64,000 bases of DNA from Roseimaritima ulvae (GCF_008065135.1 NZ_CP042914.1:4135404-4199403), one strand, 5' to 3'; counted from the stretch's first letter, positions 17,004-25,252 are shown. Notes: generated by a model not told the origin, from the sequence alone. Numbers and translations: made by a program.

Positions 17004-18350
17004 ATGAAAACGAACATTGAGATCCCCAAATACACCGGATGTAGTAATCGTAATGGATACGCCTTCCCCAAGGCGATGGAAGCCAAGCTGCGACCGGCGG
17101 CGCCGAATTACGCTGAATTGCGCCGCAAGAATTATCATCTCGAACAGCAAATAGAAGCTCTCAAACGTCAGCTCGCCGTGGATCCGTTGACGGGCGTCCT
17201 GAATCGCCCCACGTTTGATGAAGTGCTCGACCAAGAGTGGCAGCGGGCTGTGAGCGACGCGGTTCCATTGGCCTGCGTGATGTTGGACATCGACTATTTC
17301 AAAAAGATCAATGATACGCATGGACACGCCGTCGGCGATCATGTGATTCAAGCGGTGGCAAACTTACTGCAAAAACTGGGACACCGGGAAAACCATGTGG
17401 CCCGCGTCGGTGGCGAAGAATTCTGTATCCTGCTGCCCAGTACGCAGGAAAGCGAAGCGTCGGAATGGGCCGAAACTGTTCGCGCAGCCATCGCGTCGCT
17501 TGAAATTCCGTCGTCCATAAAACCATTTGCGGTTACTGCCAGTTTCGGGGTTGCCGAACATCGGCAGACAATGAACGAAGCCCGCAGGCTCGTCGACGCA
17601 GCCGACCAATCGCTATTGGTTGCCAAGCAGCAGGGCCGCAACCGTGTGGTGCAATTCACTTCGGTTGTGGGATCGCAAGATGCCGCCGAAGCATCGCTGT
17701 TCCATCGCTTGACTGCAAGAGATGTGATGACTCCGCTGCTGGCGTCGCTGCGGCCTCAACAAACCCTGATGGAAGCGGCCAACATGCTACTCCTGCTCCG
17801 CCTTGACTCACTGCCCGTGCTGGACGACGACGGCGCTTTTGTGGGGCTGATCGGCGAAGAGGATTTGACCGCTCATTCGCTCTCCGCCGATGGCTGGAAC
17901 AAACGCGTTTGCGACATCATGGGGGACACGCTATCAAGTTTCGACGAATGTGATCCGGCAAGTACGGTCTGTTCATTCCTCAGCCGGCTATCGATACGAA
18001 GAGTGGTGGTGATCAGCGACGGCCTACCGACAGGTATCGTCAGCCGCGCGGGACTGATCCGTTGGTTTTCCAACCATCTGGTCCAAACCTCGAGTGCGAA
18101 CACGTGTCAGGCGGACGCGATTGGCAAGGACCTGGAGGCCCAAATGGCAGCCACGCTAACTTTGCTGCAAAATCAGGTGCAACTATTGCAAGACGAGCAC
18201 ACGCTCGAGGGCGATGAACGCGGCGACTATCACGTCGGTGCCATTTCCAGGATCCAAGAACTTAGTGTCGCTGCACTCAACTTATCCAGCATCCAATACG
18301 CTCGCGATCTTGCTCCTGGCATGGCGCGACTAAGTGAGTTGACAGCCTAG
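17004..18350 (+). CDS. Diguanylate cyclase (GGDEF) with C-terminal CBS pair
   Basis: A 448-residue cytosolic regulator. The ATG at 17004 follows GAGG at 11 nt. An upstream in-frame ATG at 16968 has no ribosome site. Residues about 36-58 form a short coiled coil. The GGDEF domain spans about 58-216, with DPLTGVLNR, metal Asp in LDIDYFKKIND (D95) and active-site GGEEF at 136-140, so cyclase activity is expected. The inhibitory I-site position reads HREN rather than RxxD, so product inhibition through that site is probably absent. Two CBS motifs follow (about 236-292 and 303-358; ARDVMTPLL, LPVLDDDGAFVGLIGEEDL). They suggest adenine-nucleotide sensing. The order GGDEF then CBS is the reverse of the more common one. 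Confidence 0.92.
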   Translation: MKTNIEIPKYTGCSNRNGYAFPKAMEAKLRPAAPNYAELRRKNYHLEQQIEALKRQLAVDPLTGVLNRPTFDEVLDQEWQRAVSDAVPLACVMLDIDYFKKINDTHGHAVGDHVIQAVANLLQKLGHRENHVARVGGEEFCILLPSTQESEASEWAETVRAAIASLEIPSSIKPFAVTASFGVAEHRQTMNEARRLVDAADQSLLVAKQQGRNRVVQFTSVVGSQDAAEASLFHRLTARDVMTPLLASLRPQQTLMEAANMLLLLRLDSLPVLDDDGAFVGLIGEEDLTAHSLSADGWNKRVCDIMGDTLSSFDECDPASTVCSFLSRLSIRRVVVISDGLPTGIVSRAGLIRWFSNHLVQTSSANTCQADAIGKDLEAQMAATLTLLQNQVQLLQDEHTLEGDERGDYHVGAISRIQELSVAALNLSSIQYARDLAPGMARLSELTA

Positions 18351-18424
18351 GGATTCGAGTTGCGATTACTTGCTCTTTTTAGTGACCATGTTCCGCCTCG
18401 ATCAGGCTCGAAAATCGAACACAC

Positions 18425-19117
18425 TCATGCGAAACAACTCGTTTTTTTAGAAGACGAGGCTAGGACACCGTGCTTCCCCGGTGGTTCTTCGGTCGCGAGC
18501 TCCCGAAGCCTTTTACGAGCTATCTCGATAGTGGTAAGCAACTCGGAGCCACCATATTCATCGTTCTCGGCGGCAACAATCTCTAAGTCGTTTATACCAA
18601 TGAAACGGAACACCGTCCGCAGGTGCGGATCAAGATGATTGTGTTTCTCGTTTCGACCGCCGGGACCATAACCACCGTCTCCACGAGAGACGACCGCAAT
18701 CATTCGTTTGCCTTGAAGGAGGGGGGTGTAGGGTGATTCTTCATTCTTGGGATCGAACAAGAAAGTCCGGCCCACACGGACAATTTGATCTACGTAGGCT
18801 TTGAAGCCACTTGGCATTCCGAAATTATAGAAGGGAATTCCAGCAACAATGACATCCGCCCGCAATAGCTCGTCCACTAGATCGTCGCTCAATTGCAAGG
18901 CAGCCTGCATTGCCTTGCTGCGTTTGCTTGGTGACGTGAACGCTGCTGCAATCCATTCTTCTGTGACGTGAGGCAACGGGTTTTTCCCGATATCACGATA
19001 CGCCACTGTGCCGCCTGAATGACAGTTCTGCCAACGTTGCACAAATTCGGCTGTCAGCCGACGTGTGTGAGACCGGTCACTACGGGGGCTCGAATCGATG
19101 TGAAGTAGGTGAGGCAT
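18425..19117 (-). CDS. azoR: FMN-dependent NADH-azoreductase family protein
   Basis: A 230-residue flavodoxin-fold reductase of the AzoR/AcpD family, which reduces quinones and azo compounds with NAD(P)H. Family landmarks are the N-terminal LLHIDSSPRSDRSHTRRL (FMN phosphate site), GIPFYNFGMPSGFKAYVDQIVRVGRTF, and the VVSRGDGGYGPGG loop. The C-terminal 20 residues (from about EEPPGKHGV) are an unusual tail. It is transcribed divergently from the HxlR regulator, the arrangement seen for quinone-sensing regulators with their reductase targets (for example YodB and AzoR1 in Bacillus). The gene symbol is given by family resemblance. Confidence 0.88.
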   Translation of the reverse strand: MPHLLHIDSSPRSDRSHTRRLTAEFVQRWQNCHSGGTVAYRDIGKNPLPHVTEEWIAAAFTSPSKRSKAMQAALQLSDDLVDELLRADVIVAGIPFYNFGMPSGFKAYVDQIVRVGRTFLFDPKNEESPYTPLLQGKRMIAVVSRGDGGYGPGGRNEKHNHLDPHLRTVFRFIGINDLEIVAAENDEYGGSELLTTIEIARKRLRELATEEPPGKHGVLASSSKKTSCFA

Positions 19118-19264
19118 TTCAAGTTTCCATTTTGAAGGACCGACACAAGAATCGTTCCTGCGTCAGAATTGCTGTAGATGTGCTGGTATAATCGCCGGTC
19201 CCGAGAGTGAATCAAGCGGACACATTTTTGTGGGGTACTTTCTTTTAAGTGGGATGCAAGTCAG
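19118..19264. promoter_or_regulatory. Divergent promoter region of azoR and the HxlR regulator
   Basis: A 147-bp spacer between the divergent azoreductase and regulator genes. It must hold both promoters and is the obvious place for an HxlR operator. It contains GGACCGACACAAGAATCGTTCC and AATCAAGCGGACACATTTTTGTGG, each with short imperfect dyads. No exact operator can be named from the sequence. Confidence 0.5.
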
Positions 19265-19588
19265 ATGGACGAGCCGGATGTTACGGAAGTCTTCGAAAAA
19301 TGCTTGGGTTGTCGCTACATGGTGGCTCTGCTTCGAAAAATCGAAGCAGGCGTTCAGCGACCGGGGCAATTGGAGCGGGCTATCGACGGAATGACAGCGA
19401 AAGTCCTTTCGGAGCGATTAAGACGGCTCGTCGAGCACGGGGTTGTCGAGAAGACCAGTTATCCAGAGATTCCGCCACGTGTTGAATATGCGTTGTCCCC
19501 GTTTGGCCGGAGGTTGCTAGAAATCATTGACGAAGTAGAGACTCTTCAGAAGCACGCTCGTGTGGGGCGGACGAGACTCACCGAATGA
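19265..19588 (+). CDS. HxlR-family transcriptional regulator
   Basis: A 107-residue winged-helix repressor of the HxlR (MarR-like) family. The usual landmarks are present: CLGCRYMVALLRKIEAGVQRPGQLERAIDGMTAKVLSERLRRLVEHGVVEK (recognition-helix region) and the wing RVEYALSPFGRRLL. Two cysteines near the N-terminus (C13 and C16 in KCLGC) are placed like the redox-sensing cysteine of YodB/HypR-type members. Control of the divergent azoreductase by quinone or thiol stress is inferred from this and from the gene arrangement. Its 3' end overlaps the convergent toxin remnant by 43 bp. Confidence 0.9.
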   Translation: MDEPDVTEVFEKCLGCRYMVALLRKIEAGVQRPGQLERAIDGMTAKVLSERLRRLVEHGVVEKTSYPEIPPRVEYALSPFGRRLLEIIDEVETLQKHARVGRTRLTE

Positions 19589-19809
19589 CAGCGTTGCACC
19601 GTCAACACATGCACTTCGCGATCGACGATTGTGAAGATGGCTCGATAGCTTCGCTGGTTGCTAAGCCCCACTAGTAGCTGCCGTAGTTCTTGGACATGAT
19701 TGCCGTTTTCCAACGCCAGCGAACACCGTTCCGGCAGTTGAGCCAATGCTTCCAGCTCAGTGTAGATCGCGTCCTGCCACCGGATGGCTTGATCATCTGT
19801 CGTTGTCAA
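19546..19809 (-). pseudogene. ParE/RelE-type toxin, N-terminus missing
   Basis: An 87-codon reading from TTG (19809), with the C-terminal two thirds of a ParE-like toxin: RWQDAIYTELEALAQLPERCSLALE, then VQELRQLLVGL, YRAIFTIVDREVHVLTVQR. The usual first 20-25 residues (strand 1 and helix 1) are absent. The frame stays open upstream only to a TAA at 19855-19857, and the intervening residues (SRVPSGYGSDVRADR) do not resemble the family N-terminus. No antitoxin gene is adjacent. It is most likely a remnant of a toxin-antitoxin module broken next to the repeat cluster at 19889. Confidence 0.75.
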
Positions 19810-19888
19810 TCGATCGGCTCGGACGTCGCTGCCGTAACCGCTGGGGACGCGCGATTAATACGTAGCGTGTTTCAGGCGAGCTATTCTC

Positions 19889-20068
19889 AGCCGCGGAGCG
19901 GCGGCAGCATAAAGCCTAGGGCGCAATTGGACGAGGCGAGCATCCAAAGCTGCAGAGCAGCGACAGCGAAAACGGCCGTGCTATCGCTGCTCTGCAGCTA
20001 TTCGTGTGACTTGATACCGAGTCCTGGGGCTCGCGCCCCAGGCTTTATGCGATCGCTGCTCCGCAGCT
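19889..20068. repeat. Cluster of AGCTGC-hairpin and CCTGGGGC repeats
   Basis: Within the 515-bp stretch 19810-20324, three related elements occur. AGCCGCGGAGCGGCGGC then AGCATAAAGCCTAGGGCGC (plus strand, 19889-19924) is the first. A long hairpin, 19948-19967 with 19980-19999, pairs at 19 of 20 positions. The third is a minus-strand copy (20068 down to 20023) ending in the hairpin CCTGGGGC-TCGC-GCCCCAGG (20023-20042). Stems GCCGC/GCGGC and GCTGC/GCAGC around GGA or AGA differ by a compensating base pair. From 20069 to 20324 no convincing gene is seen, only an ATG-less open minus-strand stretch (about 20050-20265) that could be a decayed gene. Confidence 0.75.
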
Positions 20069-20324
20069 AGAAATTCCGGCCGAGTTGCAGAACCTCTCAC
20101 CAATAATGAATCGCACGTCCCGCGCGGCCACGGAACACGCAGCCTCAAAACGCGATGCAACGACCGGAAACTTGGCCGCCTGCCGTGTCGAAGGGTCGCG
20201 AACCAACGCTCGCAACTGATCGCGAAGCTCATCAGCGAAGTCAAAACCGCTCGCTACCTCTTACACGCCGCAGCAGCTAACCCCGGCGGTCAGCAGCTAA
20301 AGATACAAATGACATCCAGAGGGG

Positions 20325-20789
20325 CTACTCGTCTCCATCGTCAGACCTATTCTCTATTTTTTGTGCACTCACTATTTGGCTAACGAGTTCTCGCAGTTCG
20401 ACGGTCTGCGTCTGCACATTCCAGCTACTATCGAATGCGTCATTCATTTGAGGAACCGAATGTAGCTCCTCGCTAATGCTATCCCATGTTGATTCTGGAT
20501 CTAATAACCAACCACCAAACGTTGATGGACCTATCGCGTCCTGCGGTCTCCAGAGTGTTCACGATACGCCAAGTGGTTTCGAAATATTTTCCAAGAATTT
20601 AACTAAGCTTTGGCCTTGCATCCCGTCCAATGCTGGTGCAAAGCGACGAAGCCACTCACTTGATGTGAGACTATCGCGATCTTCAACCAAGCTGAGGTCC
20701 CACGACTGGTCGAGGTTGCTGTCGGCACGCTCCCAACCCACCAGACGATCTTCATCGTCATAGCCGATCGTCGACGAAAGTCTACTCAT
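20325..20789 (-). pseudogene. Hypothetical gene interrupted by an in-frame TGA
   Basis: Starting at ATG 20787-20789 (MSRLSSTIGYDDEDRL), the frame runs 76 codons to TGA at 20559-20561 (KPLGVS stop). It then continues in the same frame without any frameshift for another 77 codons (TLWRPQDAIGPSTFGG to KIENRSDDGDE), ending with TAG at 20325-20327. Both halves have the same acidic, Ser/Trp-rich character, so they look like one 153-residue protein split by a nonsense change. No family is recognised. It lies 76 bp after the stop of the EEP-family gene on the same strand. The first half alone could still be made as a 76-residue protein. Confidence 0.55.
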
Positions 20790-20865
20790 TGTCGCTGACT
20801 CGAGCATCCATGAAACCGCCGTGGAACCGTTTCCATTGATCGTGGTTCGCGAGCAAGCGAGTCGC

Positions 20866-22053
20866 TCAGCGTTTCGTCGCCGGTTTTTCTTCCTCGACAT
20901 CCTCGATCGTCTCGCGGACGCCTTCATCGACGGCTTCGCCTTGTAGGTCTTGATCCTCGATGGCGCGATCGATGCGCATTTCGACTTCTTCTTCGTCCTC
21001 CGGCTTTTCCTCCATAGGCTCCTGTTGCGGAGCCTTGGTGGGCGTGTAACGAAGGTCAATCAGCATGGGGAAGTGGTCCGAGCCGACAAATCCCATACGT
21101 TCGATATTGCTGATCGTGAAGTGCGGGGAATGAAAAATATGGTCCAGCGGAAACCGCATATACCAGTGGTCGGCGTGGAAGGTGTTAAAAAATCCACGGC
21201 CACGTCGTGGGTCCAACAACCCGCTGGTCCGCAGGAATAGACGAGTGGTTTGTGACCAAGCGACGTCGTTCAAATCGCCGCCGATGATGATCGGTCCATC
21301 GTCTTCGGCCAGTTCCGTGCCCCAAAGCGTAAGTTCCGCATCGCGAGCCTTGGCATCGTTGTCGCGAATCGGTTCGGGCGGCCGTGGATGGACGCCCACA
21401 AACCGCAGCAGCGTGCCGTCATCCATGCGAATGCGGGCATCAATCGAAGGCACATCGTCCTGAACCAAGTGCAGGATGCGGTGCTCCTCGATGGGCAAAC
21501 GCGACAGCAACATCATGCCATACCAATTGTCGCGTGGCTCAATGACTTGGTAAGGGTACTTGTCTGTAAAAGACTTGATCTCGCGAATCCATTTCTCGTC
21601 CACTTCGACCACCAATAACAGATCGGGATCGGCGGCCCGCATCGTCTGCATCCAAGTCTCGTACTGATCGTTCTCCATTTCCACGTTGGTCATCACCGTA
21701 CGGATGGCGCTCGGGTCTTCGCCTACCGGCTGCATTAGACGTGCGGGGGTATTAGCCGCCTGCTTGGACATCAAGGGTGTGTACGGATAGATCAAGAAAC
21801 TGTGCCAAGCGGTCAGCCCGACCGCCAATACCAAGAAGGGCCAAGTCGGTAGCACGCTCGACGGCCCGGCGACATATCGCAGGACTCCGTATAGGACAAC
21901 TACAATCCACGCAATGGCGATGATCTGCACGCGCGGAAAATCCCAGCCGCGAATGAACCAATGCGGATAACTGCTCAGATTCAGTAGCGTGCCGCCGACC
22001 AGCATCATGATCAGCGTGAGCAAGATCCAAGAAATGACGTAGCCAATGGCCAT
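20866..22053 (-). CDS. Endonuclease/exonuclease/phosphatase (EEP) family membrane protein
   Basis: A 395-residue protein with three N-terminal membrane helices (about residues 3-25, 38-60 and 67-90) followed by an EEP-fold catalytic domain. Metal and catalytic motifs are TNVEMEND, LLLVVEVDEKW, VGVHPRPP, GGDLND and GSDHFPMLIDL. The C-terminal 60 residues are very acidic (EEKPEDEEEVEMRID...). Proteins of this build are common in bacteria next to transport genes. Substrates may be nucleic acid, phosphoinositide-like lipids or others and are not known here. The ATG at 22053 (MAIGYVISW) is chosen over an ATG 15 codons upstream because it begins directly with the first helix. It is divergent from the AI-2E-type permease. 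Confidence 0.88.
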   Translation of the reverse strand: MAIGYVISWILLTLIMMLVGGTLLNLSSYPHWFIRGWDFPRVQIIAIAWIVVVLYGVLRYVAGPSSVLPTWPFLVLAVGLTAWHSFLIYPYTPLMSKQAANTPARLMQPVGEDPSAIRTVMTNVEMENDQYETWMQTMRAADPDLLLVVEVDEKWIREIKSFTDKYPYQVIEPRDNWYGMMLLSRLPIEEHRILHLVQDDVPSIDARIRMDDGTLLRFVGVHPRPPEPIRDNDAKARDAELTLWGTELAEDDGPIIIGGDLNDVAWSQTTRLFLRTSGLLDPRRGRGFFNTFHADHWYMRFPLDHIFHSPHFTISNIERMGFVGSDHFPMLIDLRYTPTKAPQQEPMEEKPEDEEEVEMRIDRAIEDQDLQGEAVDEGVRETIEDVEEEKPATKR

Positions 22054-22262
22054 GGGTTCGCTTTGACAAGGGATTGAAGGTTTCAAACACATCAACAAGG
22101 GACGGTGTGCAACCCGTCATAAACGAATGCGTTAACTCTTGCACCTTCCTGCTGATGCGAAACTACCTGCCGCAAAAAACGTGCCGACACGGTACAGCGA
22201 TTGCACCCACTCCACTTGGCCAACAGGCTGGAAAGGCGCTAAACACTCTAGGGAGAGCCATA

Positions 22263-23597
22263 ATGGGCAATGAAAAGCAAACGATCGACGGAAAACAGAC
22301 GATCGACGCCCGCGATAACTCTCCGCCTTCACGTATAGATTCGCGTATCGAAACGGAGCCGACGTCGCCGGCCGAGCAACGCATGGACCTTGGTCAACGT
22401 TCCGTTGCGGCTCCGTTGAGCAAAATCGCGTCTCCTGCTGTGGCATCCGCCGAATCCGCGTCGACCCACCGTCCGCCCGACGGATGGCTGCGCTGGATGG
22501 TGACGCTGATTGCCGCGTTGCTGCTGATCGGCACCTTGTACGTAGCCAGCGAGTTGTGGGTGCCCCTTGTGATCGCCGCGCTCGCCTATCTTTCGTTGCG
22601 TCCCATCCAAGCCAAACTATGTCGTACCGGAATGCCGCAGGCGTTGGCCAGCGGGTTGTTAATCGCCGCGTTGTTTTCGACTCTCGCCTTGATCGTCAGC
22701 CTGCTGTACTCGCCGGCGCAGCGTTGGATCGATATGGCACCGGAAAGTCTGGCGACCATTCAGGACAAGTTTCGAACGATCGCCGAACCGCTGACCACGA
22801 TCGATCGCGCCGACGAAACGCTCGACGAAGCGACGATGCCGCTTGACACCGATTCGCCCCGGCTGACCGTGGAGTACGAGAAGCCTTCTTTGATCGACGA
22901 GACCACGCTGATCAACCACACCGGCAAATGGCTGGCCTTTGTCGCCGCAGTCGCTGTGCTGACATTCTTTATGTTGTCGACCGGTGACGACTTATTGAAT
23001 CGCTTGCTCGGGATCCTGCCTCGGCAGAGCGCTCGAGCCGAGGTGTTGGAGAAGATCAGCGATATCCAACTCAGCGTCGGACGCTATCTCGCCCAGATCA
23101 CCTGCATCAACATCGCCTTGGGGATCGCCGTGACTGTGGTGATGTGGTTCGCCGGGATGCCGACGCCGCTATTGTGGGGCGTACTGGCGACGCTGTGTAA
23201 CTTTGTGCCCTACGTTGGTCCTTTAGCAGCCACGGCGGTTGTCTTTCTAGCAGCGGCAGGCACCTTCGAAACCATCGGACAGGCCGCGTTAACGGCGTTG
23301 CTGTTTTGGTTGACCACTGCCATCGAGGGCCAATTTGTCACACCCGCCATTCTCGGCAAAACGTTGCGTGTCGGCCCCGTAGTAGTACTGACTGCCGTGG
23401 CCTTCTGGGGCTTTTTGTGGGGACTGCCCGGTGTGTTTCTAGCCGTCCCGCTGTTGATCGTACAACGAAAGGTCTTCGCCAGCTTTGACGCCACCTATCC
23501 CTTCGCAGTCGTCCTCGGTGAAACGCCGCGTGACTGCCACAGCGAGACCGATTGCGCTCCGGTTCAAGAAGACAAGACCATCGCCGAAGTCGCCTAA
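22263..23597 (+). CDS. AI-2E family (PerM/YdiK-type) membrane transporter
   Basis: A 444-residue permease of the AI-2E exporter family. Residues 1-75 are a polar, repeat-like N-terminal extension (KQTIDGKQTIDARDN). Then come paired helices (about 78-120, WMVTLIAALLLIGTLYVASELWVPLVIAALAYLSL), a helix near 130-150, an outer or amphipathic segment, and four or more C-terminal helices including the family stretch LLWGVLATLCNFVPYVGPLAA and FLWGLPGVFLAVPLL. The ATG at 22263 follows GGGAGA. Longer starts read into the EEP promoter area. Family members export small molecules or ions. The name does not prove autoinducer transport. Confidence 0.92.
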   Translation: MGNEKQTIDGKQTIDARDNSPPSRIDSRIETEPTSPAEQRMDLGQRSVAAPLSKIASPAVASAESASTHRPPDGWLRWMVTLIAALLLIGTLYVASELWVPLVIAALAYLSLRPIQAKLCRTGMPQALASGLLIAALFSTLALIVSLLYSPAQRWIDMAPESLATIQDKFRTIAEPLTTIDRADETLDEATMPLDTDSPRLTVEYEKPSLIDETTLINHTGKWLAFVAAVAVLTFFMLSTGDDLLNRLLGILPRQSARAEVLEKISDIQLSVGRYLAQITCINIALGIAVTVVMWFAGMPTPLLWGVLATLCNFVPYVGPLAATAVVFLAAAGTFETIGQAALTALLFWLTTAIEGQFVTPAILGKTLRVGPVVVLTAVAFWGFLWGLPGVFLAVPLLIVQRKVFASFDATYPFAVVLGETPRDCHSETDCAPVQEDKTIAEVA

Positions 23598-23618
23598 CAA
23601 AAGAAACGTACCATTACC

Positions 23619-23636
23619 TGCCCGTTGGCACGGGCA
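23619..23636 (+). terminator. Small hairpin after the permease gene
   Basis: TGCCCGT-TGGC-ACGGGCA, a perfect 7-bp stem with a 4-nt loop, 21 nt past the permease stop. There is no T-run after it, so it may be a structured transcript end or another TGGC-loop repeat rather than a true terminator. Confidence 0.4.
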
Positions 23637-23694
23637 TTGCAGCGGATATAGATCTGTTCACTTCCAATTCAACGATTTTAATCGGAGCGATACA

Positions 23695-23877
23695 GTGCTT
23701 ACGCAAACTCTCATCCAAACCAATCACGGTGTCTCTTACCCCCTGGTGGGACCGCAGCGGATCCAGCAGGCAGAACTGGCCGGTGAAGAGGACGACCCTG
23801 CCCCTTCACCAGCAAAACCGTCGCAACGCAAATCTGCCCGCACGGCGGATAAATCACCGTCGACGGACAAAAATTAG
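23695..23877 (+). CDS. Small 60-residue basic-tailed protein, GTG start
   Basis: A 60-residue reading frame from GTG at 23695, with GGAG at 7-nt spacing. The first half (LTQTLIQTNHGVSYPLVGPQRIQQAELAGEEDD) is globular-looking. The second half is a Pro/Ala/Lys/Ser-rich tail (PSQRKSARTADKSPSTDKN) like nucleic-acid-binding tails. No family is recognised and there is no signal peptide. It is 97 nt after the permease stop on the same strand. Short length and lack of known homology keep the confidence moderate. Confidence 0.5.
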   Translation: MLTQTLIQTNHGVSYPLVGPQRIQQAELAGEEDDPAPSPAKPSQRKSARTADKSPSTDKN

Positions 23878-23896
23878 CCTCTGTCAACAAACCCCC

Positions 23897-23955
23897 GTAG
23901 CATGGGTCCCCGGCCCGTGTCGCAGAAAAAGTAGCATGGGTCCCCGGCCCGTGCC
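23897..23955. repeat. Two direct copies of a GTAGCATGGGTCCCCGGCCC element
   Basis: Copies at 23897-23920 and 23931-23953 share GTAGCATGGGTCCCCGGCCC followed by GTG. They are the reverse complement of part of the 69-bp repeat at 6564-6845. They lie before the promoter area of the terpene-cyclase-fold gene. Confidence 0.8.
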
Positions 23956-24103
23956 CGCGAAACAAGCCCCCACGGCTCATCTTTCAGTGGACATCGTGGT
24001 TTAGGCACAATTGTTGCAACGCTCAAGTTCTTACAGAATTAAACTGCTATAGAATGTCGCTTGCAGTCATTTCGCCTCTTCCCACCAAGGAACAACGACT
24101 TCC

Positions 24104-25252
24104 ATGTCCACGCCCCAAGTCGCGCCGTTTCGCTTGTTATCGCTCGTTTGTCTGTTCGCGGTTTCCGCAGTATTACCGCTGGGTCAGTCCAGCACGGTGC
24201 GCGCCCAACAGCCCTCTGAGGTGTCTGCCGATGCCCAGCGTCTGCAAAGCGTGATGCAGGGCATCGATTATCTGCGAAACCGTGGACAAGCCCACGATGG
24301 CTCCTTTAGTGGACAGACCGGTTCCGCCGTCACCGCTTTGTGTGTCTCAGCGATCCTGCAAAATCGGCCGAAAGCGATTAACGACCCCGTGGTGGTCAAG
24401 GCGCTGGCCTTCGTCGAGCAGAACGTGCGGGAAGATGGTGGGATCTACGCCAAGGGATCCAAGCACCGCAACTATGAAACCTGTGTTGCGGTCCAGGCCT
24501 TCAAAGACGCCAACCAAGACGGACGCTACGACGAGATCCTGACGGCCGCCGATAAATTCCTCCGCGGTCTGCAATGGGACGAAGGCGAAGGCGTCGAATC
24601 CTCGGACACCGCTTACGGCGGTGCGGGTTACGGCAACCACAACCGTCCGGACTTGTCCAATACGGCCTTCATGATCGAAGCACTCAAGGAATTGGGTGCC
24701 GAAGCGGACGACCCGGCGATCCAAAAAGCGTTGGTATTTGTCAGCCGTACGCAGAACTTGGAAAGCCCTGCCAACGACACTCCCTTCGCAGCTTTGGTCA
24801 ATGATGGCGGATTCTACTACACGCCCGCTGCCGGCGGTCAAAGCCAGGCCAATCAGACGGCCAATGGTGGACTCCGCAGCTATGGTTCGATGACCTACGC
24901 CGGTTTGAAAAGCATGATCTATGCCGGCGTCGACCAGCAAGACCCACGCGTGCAAGCCGCGATGAAGTTCATCCGCGATAACTACACGCTAGAAACCAAC
25001 CCGGGCATGGGCGCTGCGGGTCTGTACTACTATTACCACACGTTTGCCAAAGCCCTTGCGGCCGCTGATGTGCAGACGCTCCAAGACGCCGAAGGAAATT
25101 CCCATGATTGGCGAAAGGAACTAACGGCAATCCTCGCCGAAAACCAACGCGATGACGGTTCCTGGATCAACGCGGAAAACGAACGCTGGATGGAAAGCGA
25201 TTCCAACCTGGTGACGGCCTACGCCCTGTTAGCCCTGGCCCACTGCAAATAG
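24104..25252 (+). CDS. Secreted prenyltransferase/squalene-cyclase-fold repeat protein
   Basis: A 382-residue protein. After a signal peptide (ends near VRAQQ, residue 36) comes an alpha/alpha-barrel with QW-like repeats typical of the prenyltransferase/squalene oxidase family: IDYLRNRGQAHDGSFSG, ALAFVEQNVREDGGIYA, ALVFVSRTQNL, AMKFIRDNYTLETNPGMG and LTAILAENQRDDGSWIN. The catalytic DxDD motif of squalene-hopene cyclases is not seen. The export signal and short length also argue against a cyclase. Such proteins are frequent and largely uncharacterised in planctomycetes, perhaps binding glycans or peptides in the periplasm. AAGGA lies about 10 nt before the ATG. Confidence 0.88.
   Translation: MSTPQVAPFRLLSLVCLFAVSAVLPLGQSSTVRAQQPSEVSADAQRLQSVMQGIDYLRNRGQAHDGSFSGQTGSAVTALCVSAILQNRPKAINDPVVVKALAFVEQNVREDGGIYAKGSKHRNYETCVAVQAFKDANQDGRYDEILTAADKFLRGLQWDEGEGVESSDTAYGGAGYGNHNRPDLSNTAFMIEALKELGAEADDPAIQKALVFVSRTQNLESPANDTPFAALVNDGGFYYTPAAGGQSQANQTANGGLRSYGSMTYAGLKSMIYAGVDQQDPRVQAAMKFIRDNYTLETNPGMGAAGLYYYYHTFAKALAAADVQTLQDAEGNSHDWRKELTAILAENQRDDGSWINAENERWMESDSNLVTAYALLALAHCK

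Noticed and set aside
16911-17351. Minus-strand 146-codon frame over the start of the GGDEF gene
   Set aside because: It is antisense to the conserved GGDEF coding region and has no family resemblance.
19981-20244. Minus-strand 87-codon frame in the repeat cluster
   Set aside because: It reads through the CCTGGGGC and AGCTGC repeats and the product is Arg-rich without family features. Another minus frame here looks slightly more protein-like but has no start codon.
20325-20789. Selenoprotein with TGA decoding
   Set aside because: No SECIS-like stem was identified, there are no sel genes in the window, and there is no known family. A nonsense mutation is simpler.
20559-21059. Upstream extension of the TGA-split gene to 166 codons
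   Set aside because: The extra 90 codons are antisense-like Arg/Lys/Ser text overlapping the acidic end of the EEP gene in another frame. The ATG at 20789 is after that gene.
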